Positions 1 to 6,410 of a DNA stretch of 10,782 nt are shown here, in pieces. The stretch is from positions 1 to 10,782 of the forward strand of contig DAOTKE010000113.1 in NCBI GenBank assembly GCA_035449085.1, in the 5' to 3' direction. Within the stretch, counting starts at the first letter, position 1. Each line of letters begins with the position of its first letter. The stretch comes from DUPH01 sp035449085. GTDB lineage: Bacteria; Verrucomicrobiota; Kiritimatiellia; RFP12; UBA1067. Position numbers and translations under genes: made by a program. The notes beneath the pieces were generated by a model. That model was not told the DNA's origin and did no database searches. It was given only the letters and a program-made list of their open reading frames with translations.

Positions 1-39
1 AAAACGTTTATCAAGTAAGTTAAGGAAAGGTATCATATT

Positions 40-1347
40 ATGTCTACTCGACATCTGCGTGCGCTGGGAACCGGATGTTTAGTGCTGGCCGGGCTGCTGG
101 CCCGCTGCGAACCTGACCAAGCGTTCTTTTTCAAGAACAACGACTCGGTTGTTTTCCTGGGCGACAGCATCACCCAGCAGAAGCTCTATACGACTTACCT
201 TGAGGCCTATACGCTGACACGCTTCCCGGACTACCGCTTCCGGTTCCGCAATGTGGGGTGGGGCGGCGACACCGCGTGGCTGCGCAAGCGGTTCAAGACG
301 GACGAGAAGGCGCTGTTCGCCGCGACCGGTGCCCTCCTGGACGAGATGGTTGAGAAAGCCGTGCGGGCCGGCCTGCAGCGCGACGTGCTGCCGCACAAGC
401 CGACGGCCGTGACCGTTAAGTTCGGCATGAACGATCATGCGTACCAGGCTTTCCGCGAGGACATCTGCCGCGCGTATGTCCGCAGCCAGACCGAGATCGT
501 GAACATCCTGAAGGCGGAGGGGGCCCGGGTGGCCCTGCTGACGCCGCAGCCGATTCAGGACAAGCCCCCGGCCGAGCATGACAAGAATGTGAAGAACCAG
601 TCGCTTCGCAAGTTTTCCGACGCCCTGCGTGACGTGGCCGCCAAGACAGGTGCTGTGTACGTCGATCAATTCGACCCTTACATGAAGATCCTGCTGGCCG
701 CGCGTGCCGCAGACCCGGAGGCGAAGATCGGTGGCGGCGATGCCGTGCACCCGGGGCCGTCCGGGCACACGTTGATGGCCTGGACCATCCTGAAACAGCT
801 CAACGCTCCGGCCCTTGTCTCCGAAGGCGGTATTGATGCGGCACGCTGGTTCTTCCGCCGCAAGGTCACCTGTGAAAAGAACTGCGAGATTTCCAACGTG
901 AAAGTCAAAAAAGGCACGGTCAGCTTTGATCGTCTCGATCACGCGCTGCCGATGCCGGTCGATGCCCGGGCGACAGAGGCGCTGACGTTGGCGCCGGTGA
1001 CCGACGATCTGAACAGCTACATGCTGAAGGTCGAAGGACTTGACGCTGCCCGCTACGTATTGACCATCGACGGGCTTCATGTCGCGGAGTTCAGTCGCGA
1101 AGAACTTGCGCAAGGCGTGAATCTGGCGAATTATCCCACGCCGAACGCCACGCAGGCGATGCAGGTTCTGGATCTGGTGTTCAAAAAGAACGATGTCTAT
1201 TTCGAGCGCTGGCGCAAGGTGCAGCTCGAGAACGGCCCGTCAGCAAAGCTGGTCGAGCTGGATAACCGTATCGCCGAGCTTGAGGCGCAGATCGATGTCG
1301 CGCGCAAACCCAGGCCGCACCGTTTCGAGCTGACGCCCCGGCCCTGA
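40..1347 (+). CDS. Exported SGNH/GDSL-family hydrolase (probable carbohydrate esterase)
   Basis: Predicted serine hydrolase of the SGNH superfamily, 435 aa. All four family blocks are visible: GDSI with the nucleophile Ser43, the glycine of block II in NVGWGGD (about 71-77), GMND with Asn131 of the oxyanion hole, and DAVH with the Asp234/His237 pair of the catalytic triad. The N-terminus is a hydrophobic export signal (about residues 10-21) after a basic start; the cysteine at 23 follows Arg, so it is a poor lipobox. The catalytic domain ends near residue 260. A C-terminal extension of about 170 aa follows, with a probable beta-rich domain and a short heptad-like helix rich in Leu, Glu and Ile (about 400-420). 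The start is supported by AAGGAAAGG 9 nt upstream. It is first in a four-gene run with a fucosidase, which suggests de-esterification (for example deacetylation) of a glycan; the substrate cannot be read from the sequence. Confidence 0.85.
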   Translation: MSTRHLRALGTGCLVLAGLLARCEPDQAFFFKNNDSVVFLGDSITQQKLYTTYLEAYTLTRFPDYRFRFRNVGWGGDTAWLRKRFKTDEKALFAATGALLDEMVEKAVRAGLQRDVLPHKPTAVTVKFGMNDHAYQAFREDICRAYVRSQTEIVNILKAEGARVALLTPQPIQDKPPAEHDKNVKNQSLRKFSDALRDVAAKTGAVYVDQFDPYMKILLAARAADPEAKIGGGDAVHPGPSGHTLMAWTILKQLNAPALVSEGGIDAARWFFRRKVTCEKNCEISNVKVKKGTVSFDRLDHALPMPVDARATEALTLAPVTDDLNSYMLKVEGLDAARYVLTIDGLHVAEFSREELAQGVNLANYPTPNATQAMQVLDLVFKKNDVYFERWRKVQLENGPSAKLVELDNRIAELEAQIDVARKPRPHRFELTPRP

Positions 1348-1350
1348 ATG

Positions 1351-1356
1351 AGGGAG
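1351..1356 (+). promoter_or_regulatory. Ribosome binding site fixing the transpeptidase start
   Basis: AGGGAG lies 8 nt before the ATG at 1365. The alternative in-frame GTG at 1356 overlaps this site and has no site of its own, so the ATG at 1365 (protein beginning MRSLW) is preferred. Confidence 0.6.
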
Positions 1357-1364
1357 TGAACCGC

Positions 1365-2576
1365 ATGAGAAGCCTTTGGACAGTCGGGAGCGCGGGCGTC
1401 CTCGCCCGCAACAGCGTGTCTTGCAAAAGGCTGCTGCGCGCGTTTGCCCGCTTTCAGGTTTCCGGTTTCTGGCTTCCTTGTGGAGCACCGGGAGGGGCAG
1501 GTGCCACCTGCCCGGCGGCGGTCACGCCGCCGCTGCGTCTCCGCGTCTCTGCATTGAAAAACGCTCAATGTTCAACGTTCAACGTTCAACGCTCAACGTT
1601 CGGCGGGCGGGGACGCCCGCGATCCCGGCTTGGCATCCTTTGGCAGGGTTTTCTTTTTGTCCTCTGCGGGATGTTCGCGTTCTCAAACGCGAACGCGCAG
1701 ACGGCGCCCGCGCGTTTCGTGGGGTACCGTAGCGGCTTCAACCGCGACACGCTCGCGCTGCAGGTGCTGCTCGACCGGCAGCATCTCTCCTGCAACTGCG
1801 TCGATGGCGTCTGGGGGCCGCGGACAGAAATCGCGCTGGTGACGTGGCAGACGCTCAACGGCCTGCCGCCCACCGGAGTGCCTGATGCTTCGATACTGGA
1901 GGCGCTGGGCGGCGATACGAATGTGCTGATGCGCTACACCATCACCTCTAACGATGTGGCCGCGTTGGGCCCGGTGCCGCAGGCTTGGGAGGAACGCGCG
2001 CAACTCAAGACACTGGCGTACGAGACGCTGCAGGAACTCTTGGCCGAAAAAGGCCACACGTCGCAGCGGGCCGTCGCGCGCCTGAATCCCGGCCTGGCCT
2101 GGCCGAACCCGCCGGTGGGCAGCGAGGTCTTTCTGCCGGACTGCTCCTACGCCAAGCCTGCCAAGGCCGGATCGGTCCGCATCTCGCTCTCGCGCACGGA
2201 GGTGACGGTCTTCGATCCCGAGGGACGGCTCCTCGCGCTTTTCCCGTGCTCGATCGCGCGCGAGAAATCCAAGCGGCCCGACGGTGAGGTGACCGTCAGG
2301 ACGGTTGCGCCAAATCCCAACTACACCTACGATCCGCAGCTCTTTGCGCCGGGCGGCCCCAACAAAACCAAGCTTGTCATCCCGCCCGGCCCCAACAATC
2401 CGGTGGGTCTCGCCTGGATCGGTCTTTCGTTGCAGGGCTACGGCATCCACGGCACCCCCATCCCGGAACATATCGGACGCGCCGAATCCAAGGGGTGTTT
2501 CCGTCTCGCCAACTGGAACGCGGTCAAGCTGCTGGCGATGGTCGAGTACGGCACGCCGGTGTTGATCGAAGAGTAG
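1365..2576 (+). CDS. L,D-transpeptidase (YkuD) with peptidoglycan-binding domain and interrupted signal peptide
   Basis: Predicted periplasmic L,D-transpeptidase, which forms 3-3 peptidoglycan cross-links or attaches proteins to the wall. From the ATG at 1365 it has 403 aa. Domains: a peptidoglycan_binding_1-like repeat (about 125-182, with DGVWGPRT), a linker that may be LysM-like (about 186-257), and a YkuD catalytic domain (about 263-403) with the signature His362-Gly-Thr then Ser375-Lys-Gly-Cys378-Phe-Arg380. Cys378 is the nucleophile. The oddity is the N-terminus: residues 4-91 are encoded by repeat DNA, and the hydrophobic core GFLFVLCGMFAF with its ANA/Q cleavage site lies at about 94-112 instead of directly after the start. 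Taking out 264 bp (88 codons) between the two cctttgg copies joins MRSLW to QGFLFVLCGMFAFSNANA, a normal signal peptide. Whether the present form is exported is uncertain; the catalytic part is intact. The gene follows the SGNH gene by 17 nt. Confidence 0.85.
   Translation: MRSLWTVGSAGVLARNSVSCKRLLRAFARFQVSGFWLPCGAPGGAGATCPAAVTPPLRLRVSALKNAQCSTFNVQRSTFGGRGRPRSRLGILWQGFLFVLCGMFAFSNANAQTAPARFVGYRSGFNRDTLALQVLLDRQHLSCNCVDGVWGPRTEIALVTWQTLNGLPPTGVPDASILEALGGDTNVLMRYTITSNDVAALGPVPQAWEERAQLKTLAYETLQELLAEKGHTSQRAVARLNPGLAWPNPPVGSEVFLPDCSYAKPAKAGSVRISLSRTEVTVFDPEGRLLALFPCSIAREKSKRPDGEVTVRTVAPNPNYTYDPQLFAPGGPNKTKLVIPPGPNNPVGLAWIGLSLQGYGIHGTPIPEHIGRAESKGCFRLANWNAVKLLAMVEYGTPVLIEE
1386..1409 (+). repeat. 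REP-like hairpin, left copy
   Basis: 24-nt element: ggga, then a 7-bp stem gcgggcg/cgcccgc around a 4-nt loop. It matches the reverse complement of 1603-1626 at 22 of 24 positions, so the two form inverted ends of the inserted mosaic. Confidence 0.7.
1495..1513. repeat. Perfect 9-bp hairpin
   Basis: gggcaggtg is followed by a single c and its exact complement cacctgccc. It lies inside the mosaic and touches the next hairpin, so the transcript would carry two adjacent stems. No T-run follows, so it is not a standard terminator. Confidence 0.65.
1513..1532. repeat. Perfect 8-bp GC hairpin
   Basis: cggcggcg, loop gtca, then cgccgccg. It directly abuts the preceding hairpin inside the coding region of the transpeptidase mRNA. 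Confidence 0.65.
1560..1601 (+). repeat. Six-unit 7-nt tandem array (consensus aacgttc)
   Basis: The units in order are aacgctc, aatgttc, aacgttc, aacgttc, aacgctc, aacgttc. The array lies in the reading frame of the transpeptidase. Seven is not a multiple of three, so gain or loss of one unit would shift the frame. It ends directly at the right REP-like hairpin. Confidence 0.85.
1603..1626 (-). repeat. REP-like hairpin, right (inverted) copy
   Basis: 7-bp stem gcgggcg/cgcccgc with loop ggga, followed by gatccc. Read on the other strand it matches the left copy (1386-1409) except at two positions. Confidence 0.7.
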
Positions 2577-2601
2577 GGGCAAACAAAAAAGGAGGTTCAA
2601 C

Positions 2602-4050
2602 ATGAGGATGAGACATCTGGCTCTCGCTTGCGTATGCGGGGCATCGCTGTTGGCTTCGCTCGCCCGGGCCGAAACGGCTGCCGAGCGTGACGCGCGGATG
2701 CGCTGGTGGCGCGAGGCGCGGTTCGGCATGTTCGTGCACTGGGGACTCTATTCCGGGCTGGCAGGCACTTGGGAAGGCAAGGCGGTCGCGACCAAGGGGG
2801 GCATGGAGTGGCTTCAGTACCGCGTCAGGGTCGATACCGACACCTACGCCCAAAAGGCGATCCCGCTCTTCAAACCCGCTCCCGGTTTCGCGCAGGAGTG
2901 GGTCAAACTGGCCAAAGCGGCCGGCTGCAAATACATCGTTCTGACCTCGAAGCACCATGAGGGTTTCGCGCTGCATGATTCCAAGGTCAGCGACTTTGAT
3001 GCCGGCTCCGTGTTGGGGCGCGATCTCATCCGGGAATTCGTAGATGCCGCGCGCGCAGAGGGTTTGAGGGTTGGCTTCTACCACTCTGTGATCGACTGGC
3101 ACCACGACCAGTACGAGTATGCCCGCTCTGAGCAACTGGCCCACCCGCTGAAGGGCAAGCCCTACCCCAACGGCAAGCGTGACCATGCCCTCTACCAGAA
3201 ATTTCTTCATGCCCAGGTCGATGAGCTGGTCTCGAATTACGGGCCGGTCGACATCCTCTGGTGGGATTTCAGCGCACAGGATTTTCAAGGCCAAGAGGCG
3301 TGGCGCGCGTTTGACCTGATGGCGGCGGTGCGCGCGAAACAGCCGGCGATCATCATGAACAACCGGCTCTTCCGTTCGCCGGAGGCTGGGTGGAAAAGCA
3401 TGGGGACCGATGGGTTCATCAACCAGTTGGATCCCAAGTACGGCGACTTCATCACGCCCGAGCAGCACATTCCCGCGACCGGCGTTCCGGGCGTGGATTT
3501 CGAGGTCTGCATGACGTTGAACACGACGTGGGGATACAGCGCACACGATCACGCGTGGAAATCGGACGAGACCTTGATCCGCAACCTGATCGACATCGCG
3601 AGCAAGGGCGGCAACTACCTGTTGAACATCGGCCCGAAAGCGGACGGCTCGCTGACGCCGGAGACGGTCAAAGCCTTCCGCGCCATCGGCGCGTGGATGT
3701 CGGCCAACAGCGAATCGATCTACGGGACCACCGCGAGCCCCTTCCCGTATTTGCCGTGGGGCCGTGCGACACGCAAAGACAACCTGCTCTACCTGCATGT
3801 TTTCGATTGGCCGGCCGACGGCATGCTGAAAGTGCCCCTCAAGGCGGATGGCGTGGTGAAGGCCGCGCTGTTGACCGCGCCCGATGCCGAGCTGCCTGTC
3901 AGTGCCGCCGGGGCGAGCACACACATCCGGTTGCCCGCCGCGGCACCCGACAAGACCGCCACGGTCATCCGGCTGGAGCTGAGAGGCGAGCCCGTCATCG
4001 ACCCCGATGTCAAAGTCCCCGCTGAGACCGGCACTGAAAAACACACATAG
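2602..4050 (+). CDS. Exported alpha-L-fucosidase, glycoside hydrolase family 29
   Basis: Predicted secreted retaining exo-fucosidase that removes terminal alpha-L-fucose from glycans. 482 aa with a clear signal peptide (about residues 1-23, ending LARA/E). GH29 hallmarks: FGMFVHWG near the N-terminus (His46), the strongly conserved block KYIVLTSKHHEGFALHDSK (His118, His119), and GPVDILWWDF where Asp222 is the expected nucleophile. Glu287 in TPEQ is a candidate acid/base, but that residue varies among GH29 members, so this is inference. GGNYLLNIGPKADG (from about 334) is also typical of the family. The C-terminal part (about 390-475) is a beta domain as usual. Length is normal. GGAGG 6 nt before the ATG is a strong ribosome site. 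It follows the transpeptidase by 25 nt and precedes the dehydrogenase by 11 nt. No sulfatase or other glycosidase lies in the window. Confidence 0.95.
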   Translation: MRMRHLALACVCGASLLASLARAETAAERDARMRWWREARFGMFVHWGLYSGLAGTWEGKAVATKGGMEWLQYRVRVDTDTYAQKAIPLFKPAPGFAQEWVKLAKAAGCKYIVLTSKHHEGFALHDSKVSDFDAGSVLGRDLIREFVDAARAEGLRVGFYHSVIDWHHDQYEYARSEQLAHPLKGKPYPNGKRDHALYQKFLHAQVDELVSNYGPVDILWWDFSAQDFQGQEAWRAFDLMAAVRAKQPAIIMNNRLFRSPEAGWKSMGTDGFINQLDPKYGDFITPEQHIPATGVPGVDFEVCMTLNTTWGYSAHDHAWKSDETLIRNLIDIASKGGNYLLNIGPKADGSLTPETVKAFRAIGAWMSANSESIYGTTASPFPYLPWGRATRKDNLLYLHVFDWPADGMLKVPLKADGVVKAALLTAPDAELPVSAAGASTHIRLPAAAPDKTATVIRLELRGEPVIDPDVKVPAETGTEKHT

Positions 4051-4061
4051 GGAAACAACAC

Positions 4062-5051
4062 ATGAGGCTGGTGGTGCTGGACGGGTTCACGATGAATCCC
4101 GGTGATTTGGAGTGGCGCGCGCTGGAGGCGCTGGGCGCGTTGACCGTCCACGCACGCACCCCGCCCGCGGCGATCCTGGAGCGGGCCGCCGGGGCTGAAA
4201 TCCTGCTGACCAACAAGACGCCGCTGACGCGCGGCACCATCATGGCGCTGCCGGATCTGCGGTTCATCTCTGTGCTGGCCACCGGTTATAACGTGGTGGA
4301 TCTCGATGCGGCGCGGGAGCGCGGCATTCCGGTCTCCAATGCGCCGGCCTACAGTACGCGGTCGGTGCAGCAGATGACCTTCGCCCTGCTGCTGGAACTG
4401 ACGCAGCTTTGCGGCGCGCACGACCGGGCGGTCAAAGAGGGGGCCTGGTGCCGCTGCCCGGACATCACGTTCCAGCTTGAGCCGCTGACTGAGCTGGACG
4501 GCCAGACCTTCGGCGTGCTGGGCTTCGGCGCGATCGGACGCGCCGTGGCTCAAGCGGCGCTGGCCTTCGGCATGCGGGTGGTGACGCATTCACGCACGCG
4601 GCCGGACACGCTGCCCGACGGCGTGACGTGGGTATCGCAGGAAGAGCTGTTCCGCATCTCGGATGTTGTGTCGCTGCACTGTCCGCTGACGCCGCAGACC
4701 GAGCGCATCATCAATGCGCATACGTTGAGCCGGATGAAGCCCAGTGCGCGGCTGATCAACACCAGCCGTGGCGGATTGGTGGATGAGGCCGCATTGGCGC
4801 AGGCGTTGAACGAGGGACGGCTGGCGGGGGCGGGGGTGGATGTGCTTTCGACTGAGCCGCCTTCTCCCGACAACCCGCTGCTGCATGCGCGTAACATCGT
4901 CATCACGCCGCACTGCGCCTGGGCGACGCGTGCCGCGCGCCAGCGTCTGCTGGACATCACGGTGGCAAACGTCAAGGCCTTCCAGGCCGGCCGCCCGATC
5001 AACGTGGTGAATGGCCTTAACTGCACGGCCCCAGAAAACGCGTGCCGTTGA
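4062..5051 (+). CDS. D-isomer-specific 2-hydroxyacid dehydrogenase (hydroxypyruvate/glycerate dehydrogenase-like)
   Basis: Cytoplasmic NAD(P)-dependent oxidoreductase of 329 aa, interconverting a D-2-hydroxyacid and its 2-oxoacid. The Rossmann motif is GFGAIG (154-159). The family signature is LINTSRGGLVDEAALAQAL. Catalytic residues are Arg236, Glu265 (STEPP) and His284 (TPHCAW). At the end of the second Rossmann strand, where NAD enzymes usually carry Asp, the sequence is His176-Ser177-Arg178, which hints at NADP(H) use. Closest in style to glycerate dehydrogenase/hydroxypyruvate reductase; glyoxylate or another hydroxyacid is possible. It starts 11 nt after the fucosidase stop with a weak ribosome site (aggga), so translational coupling is possible. 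It could handle a product of sugar catabolism, but no enzyme linking it to fucose is present here. Confidence 0.9.
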   Translation: MRLVVLDGFTMNPGDLEWRALEALGALTVHARTPPAAILERAAGAEILLTNKTPLTRGTIMALPDLRFISVLATGYNVVDLDAARERGIPVSNAPAYSTRSVQQMTFALLLELTQLCGAHDRAVKEGAWCRCPDITFQLEPLTELDGQTFGVLGFGAIGRAVAQAALAFGMRVVTHSRTRPDTLPDGVTWVSQEELFRISDVVSLHCPLTPQTERIINAHTLSRMKPSARLINTSRGGLVDEAALAQALNEGRLAGAGVDVLSTEPPSPDNPLLHARNIVITPHCAWATRAARQRLLDITVANVKAFQAGRPINVVNGLNCTAPENACR

Positions 5052-5097
5052 AGTGGATCAGGTGGCTCGACCCAATACCTGTCCCTTAGTTTCGATT

Positions 5098-5137
5098 GGA
5101 GAAATAGGACTTATAGGGCCCATAGGACCTATTCTCC
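5098..5137. repeat. Imperfect palindrome with tagga/cctat arms
   Basis: Arms ggagaaatagg and cctattctcc pair apart from one bulged base. The inner part holds gggccc and near-repeats of the form ataggac. No T-run follows, so it is a poor intrinsic terminator, although it sits 46 nt after the dehydrogenase stop. It resembles short dispersed intergenic repeats rather than a coding sequence. Confidence 0.55.
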
Positions 5138-5231
5138 TCCTTCCCGGGCTGTGCGGCCCTCCGGCACGGCGGCGAAGAGGCCGAGGCCGAAGTGGCGGAC
5201 ACCGCCTATGCAAAACGGGCCCTTTATTTCC

Positions 5232-5260
5232 GTTTCCCACCTTTGTTTCCCTTGTTTCCC
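5232..5260 (+). repeat. Three spaced GTTTCCC units
   Basis: Exact copies start at 5232, 5245 and 5254. The spacing is irregular (13 and 9 nt), so this looks like a degenerate dispersed repeat. Confidence 0.55.
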
Positions 5261-5268
5261 AATTAAAC

Positions 5269-5297
5269 TTGAAACGACTAGCCATTATTCTGTAAAA
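5269..5297 (+). promoter_or_regulatory. Weak promoter candidate for the nucleoside operon
   Basis: TTGAAA (5269-5274) lies 16 nt before tgtaaa (5291-5296). The -35 is good and the -10 is weak. It is the only reasonable pair in the AT-rich stretch before the first gene of the second operon, but it may partly belong to a repeat. Confidence 0.25.
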
Positions 5298-5381
5298 GAT
5301 CCTCAAGAGACGGGAACGGCGTTAGTGGATCGTTTCCTCAACAGGGGGCAACAAGCTCATTCTGCACCGAAGGGCATAGGC

Positions 5382-6395
5382 ATGAAGAACAAAACCTGGT
5401 GGGTCACACTGATCGCGGTTGCGTCGTTGGCGCAAGCAGAGCCGGTACGGTTGATTTTCGACACTGACATGGGCAATGACACGGATGACGTGATGGCCCT
5501 GTGCATGATCCACACGTTACAGTCGCGCGGGGCCGTCGACCTGCTGGCTGTGACCCTCACGAAGGACCATCCCTTGGCCGCGGCTTTCACGGATGCGGTC
5601 AACACTTTCTATGGACGTCCGGACATCCCGATCGGCGCGGTCAAGGGCGGCGCGACACCTGAGCCGGGGAAGTTCAATTTGCTGGCCGAGGCCAGGCGCG
5701 AAGACGGCAGCCTGCGCTATCCGCATGACCTGAAGAGCGGCAACGACGCGCCCGAGGCCACAGGACTGCTCCGCAAGATTCTGGCCGCTCAGCCGGATCA
5801 CAGCGTCACGCTGGTGCAGGTGGGGTTTTTCACCAATTTCCGGCGCTTGCTGGAGTCGCAGCCGGACGCGCACTCGCCGCTCAGCGGAAAGGAGTTGATC
5901 GCAAAAAAAGTGAAGCTGCTCTCCGTCATGGCGGGGGCCTTTCAGACGATCAACTGGAACAACCATTATCTGGAGTACAACGTCATCAAGGACATACCGG
6001 CCGCCCAGAAGCTGGCTCAGGAGTGGCCGACGCCGGTCGTGTGGAGCGGTTTCGAGATCGGGATCGCTGCGGCTTATCCCTACGAATCGATCGAGCAGGA
6101 CTATGGCTACACCCAACATCATCCCTTACCCGAAGCGTATGCGCTCTACTCGCCGAAAGGGCACGACCGCCCGACCTGGGATCCCACCGCGTTGCTCTAT
6201 GCGGTTTATCCGGACCGTGGATACTTCAGTCTCTCGCCGGCGGGGACCGTGACGGTGTCGGATGACGGTGCCACTATTTTCAGGCCCGGTAAAGACGGGA
6301 AAGGGCGTGATCGCTACTTGGCCATGAACGCCGAACAGGCAGCCCGCGTCCGTGAGGCCATCGTGCAACTGTGTGTGGCTCCGCCAACAAAGTAA
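5382..6395 (+). CDS. Exported inosine-uridine-type nucleoside hydrolase
   Basis: Predicted N-ribohydrolase that splits a nucleoside into free base and ribose. 337 aa. The calcium-binding and catalytic N-terminal motif is Asp27-Thr-Asp29-Met-Gly-Asn-Asp33-Thr-Asp35-Asp36. Further family residues are GFFTNF (from about 148), EYNVIKD (Glu198, Asn200, Asp204) and Asp267 in the late WDP motif, with His261 six residues before it. A signal peptide of 19 aa (MKNKTWW start, hydrophobic core, cleavage SLAQA/E) places it in the periplasm, unlike the cytoplasmic E. coli RihA, RihB and RihC. The frame is open further upstream to 5151, but the start at 5382 is chosen because it begins a proper signal peptide and has GAAGGG 7 nt before it. 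It is followed after 15 nt by ribokinase, which would use the released ribose. Base specificity cannot be told. Confidence 0.9.
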   Translation: MKNKTWWVTLIAVASLAQAEPVRLIFDTDMGNDTDDVMALCMIHTLQSRGAVDLLAVTLTKDHPLAAAFTDAVNTFYGRPDIPIGAVKGGATPEPGKFNLLAEARREDGSLRYPHDLKSGNDAPEATGLLRKILAAQPDHSVTLVQVGFFTNFRRLLESQPDAHSPLSGKELIAKKVKLLSVMAGAFQTINWNNHYLEYNVIKDIPAAQKLAQEWPTPVVWSGFEIGIAAAYPYESIEQDYGYTQHHPLPEAYALYSPKGHDRPTWDPTALLYAVYPDRGYFSLSPAGTVTVSDDGATIFRPGKDGKGRDRYLAMNAEQAARVREAIVQLCVAPPTK

Positions 6396-6410
6396 GAAAG
6401 GGGCGATAGC

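Larger units (their letters stand above)
1373..1636. mobile_element. Repeat-mosaic (REPIN/MITE-like) insertion inside the transpeptidase signal peptide
   Basis: The segment is bounded by exact 7-bp direct copies of cctttgg (1373-1379 and 1637-1643), extending to cctttgg(a)cag if one gap is allowed. Inside lie a REP-like hairpin (1386-1409), a GC-rich repeat stretch, two perfect hairpins (1495-1513 and 1513-1532), a gcgtctc-type repeat (about 1535-1551), a 7-nt array (1560-1601) and an inverted copy of the first hairpin (1603-1626). It encodes no protein of its own. The length of 264 bp is 88 codons, and there is no in-frame stop, so the host reading frame survives. Removal restores a textbook signal peptide. 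The target-duplication reading is an inference; the direct repeats and the restored signal peptide are visible in the sequence. Confidence 0.6.
5052..5381. other. 330-nt intergenic region with dispersed repeats
   Basis: No convincing gene. The nucleoside hydrolase reading frame stays open back to 5151, but that part looks like repeat DNA. From left to right: unremarkable sequence, an imperfect palindrome (5098-5137), a GC-rich stretch with small inverted repeats (about 5141-5212), three GTTTCCC units (5232-5260), an AT-rich stretch with a weak promoter candidate, and the leader of the next operon. Confidence 0.7.

Noticed and set aside
97..111. Lipoprotein lipobox in the SGNH hydrolase
   Set aside because: The residue before Cys23 is Arg, not Gly, Ala or Ser, so lipidation is unlikely.
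79..1113. 344-aa open frame on the - strand, antisense to the SGNH hydrolase
   Set aside because: No motif or upstream signal, and it overlaps all four SGNH blocks on the other strand.
1560..1601. CRISPR-like array
   Set aside because: The 7-nt units are directly tandem with no spacers and no cas genes nearby.
1683..2729. 348-aa open frame on the - strand, antisense to the transpeptidase
   Set aside because: Rich in Arg, Gln and His with no motif; a shadow of the real gene.
2524..4044. 506-aa open frame on the - strand, antisense to the fucosidase
   Set aside because: No recognisable domain, and it lies wholly over a gene with intact GH29 motifs. Long antisense frames are expected in GC-rich DNA.
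5151..5381. Upstream extension of the nucleoside hydrolase
   Set aside because: It would translate repeat DNA and bury the signal peptide 77 residues inside. The ATG at 5382 has a ribosome site and begins a proper signal.
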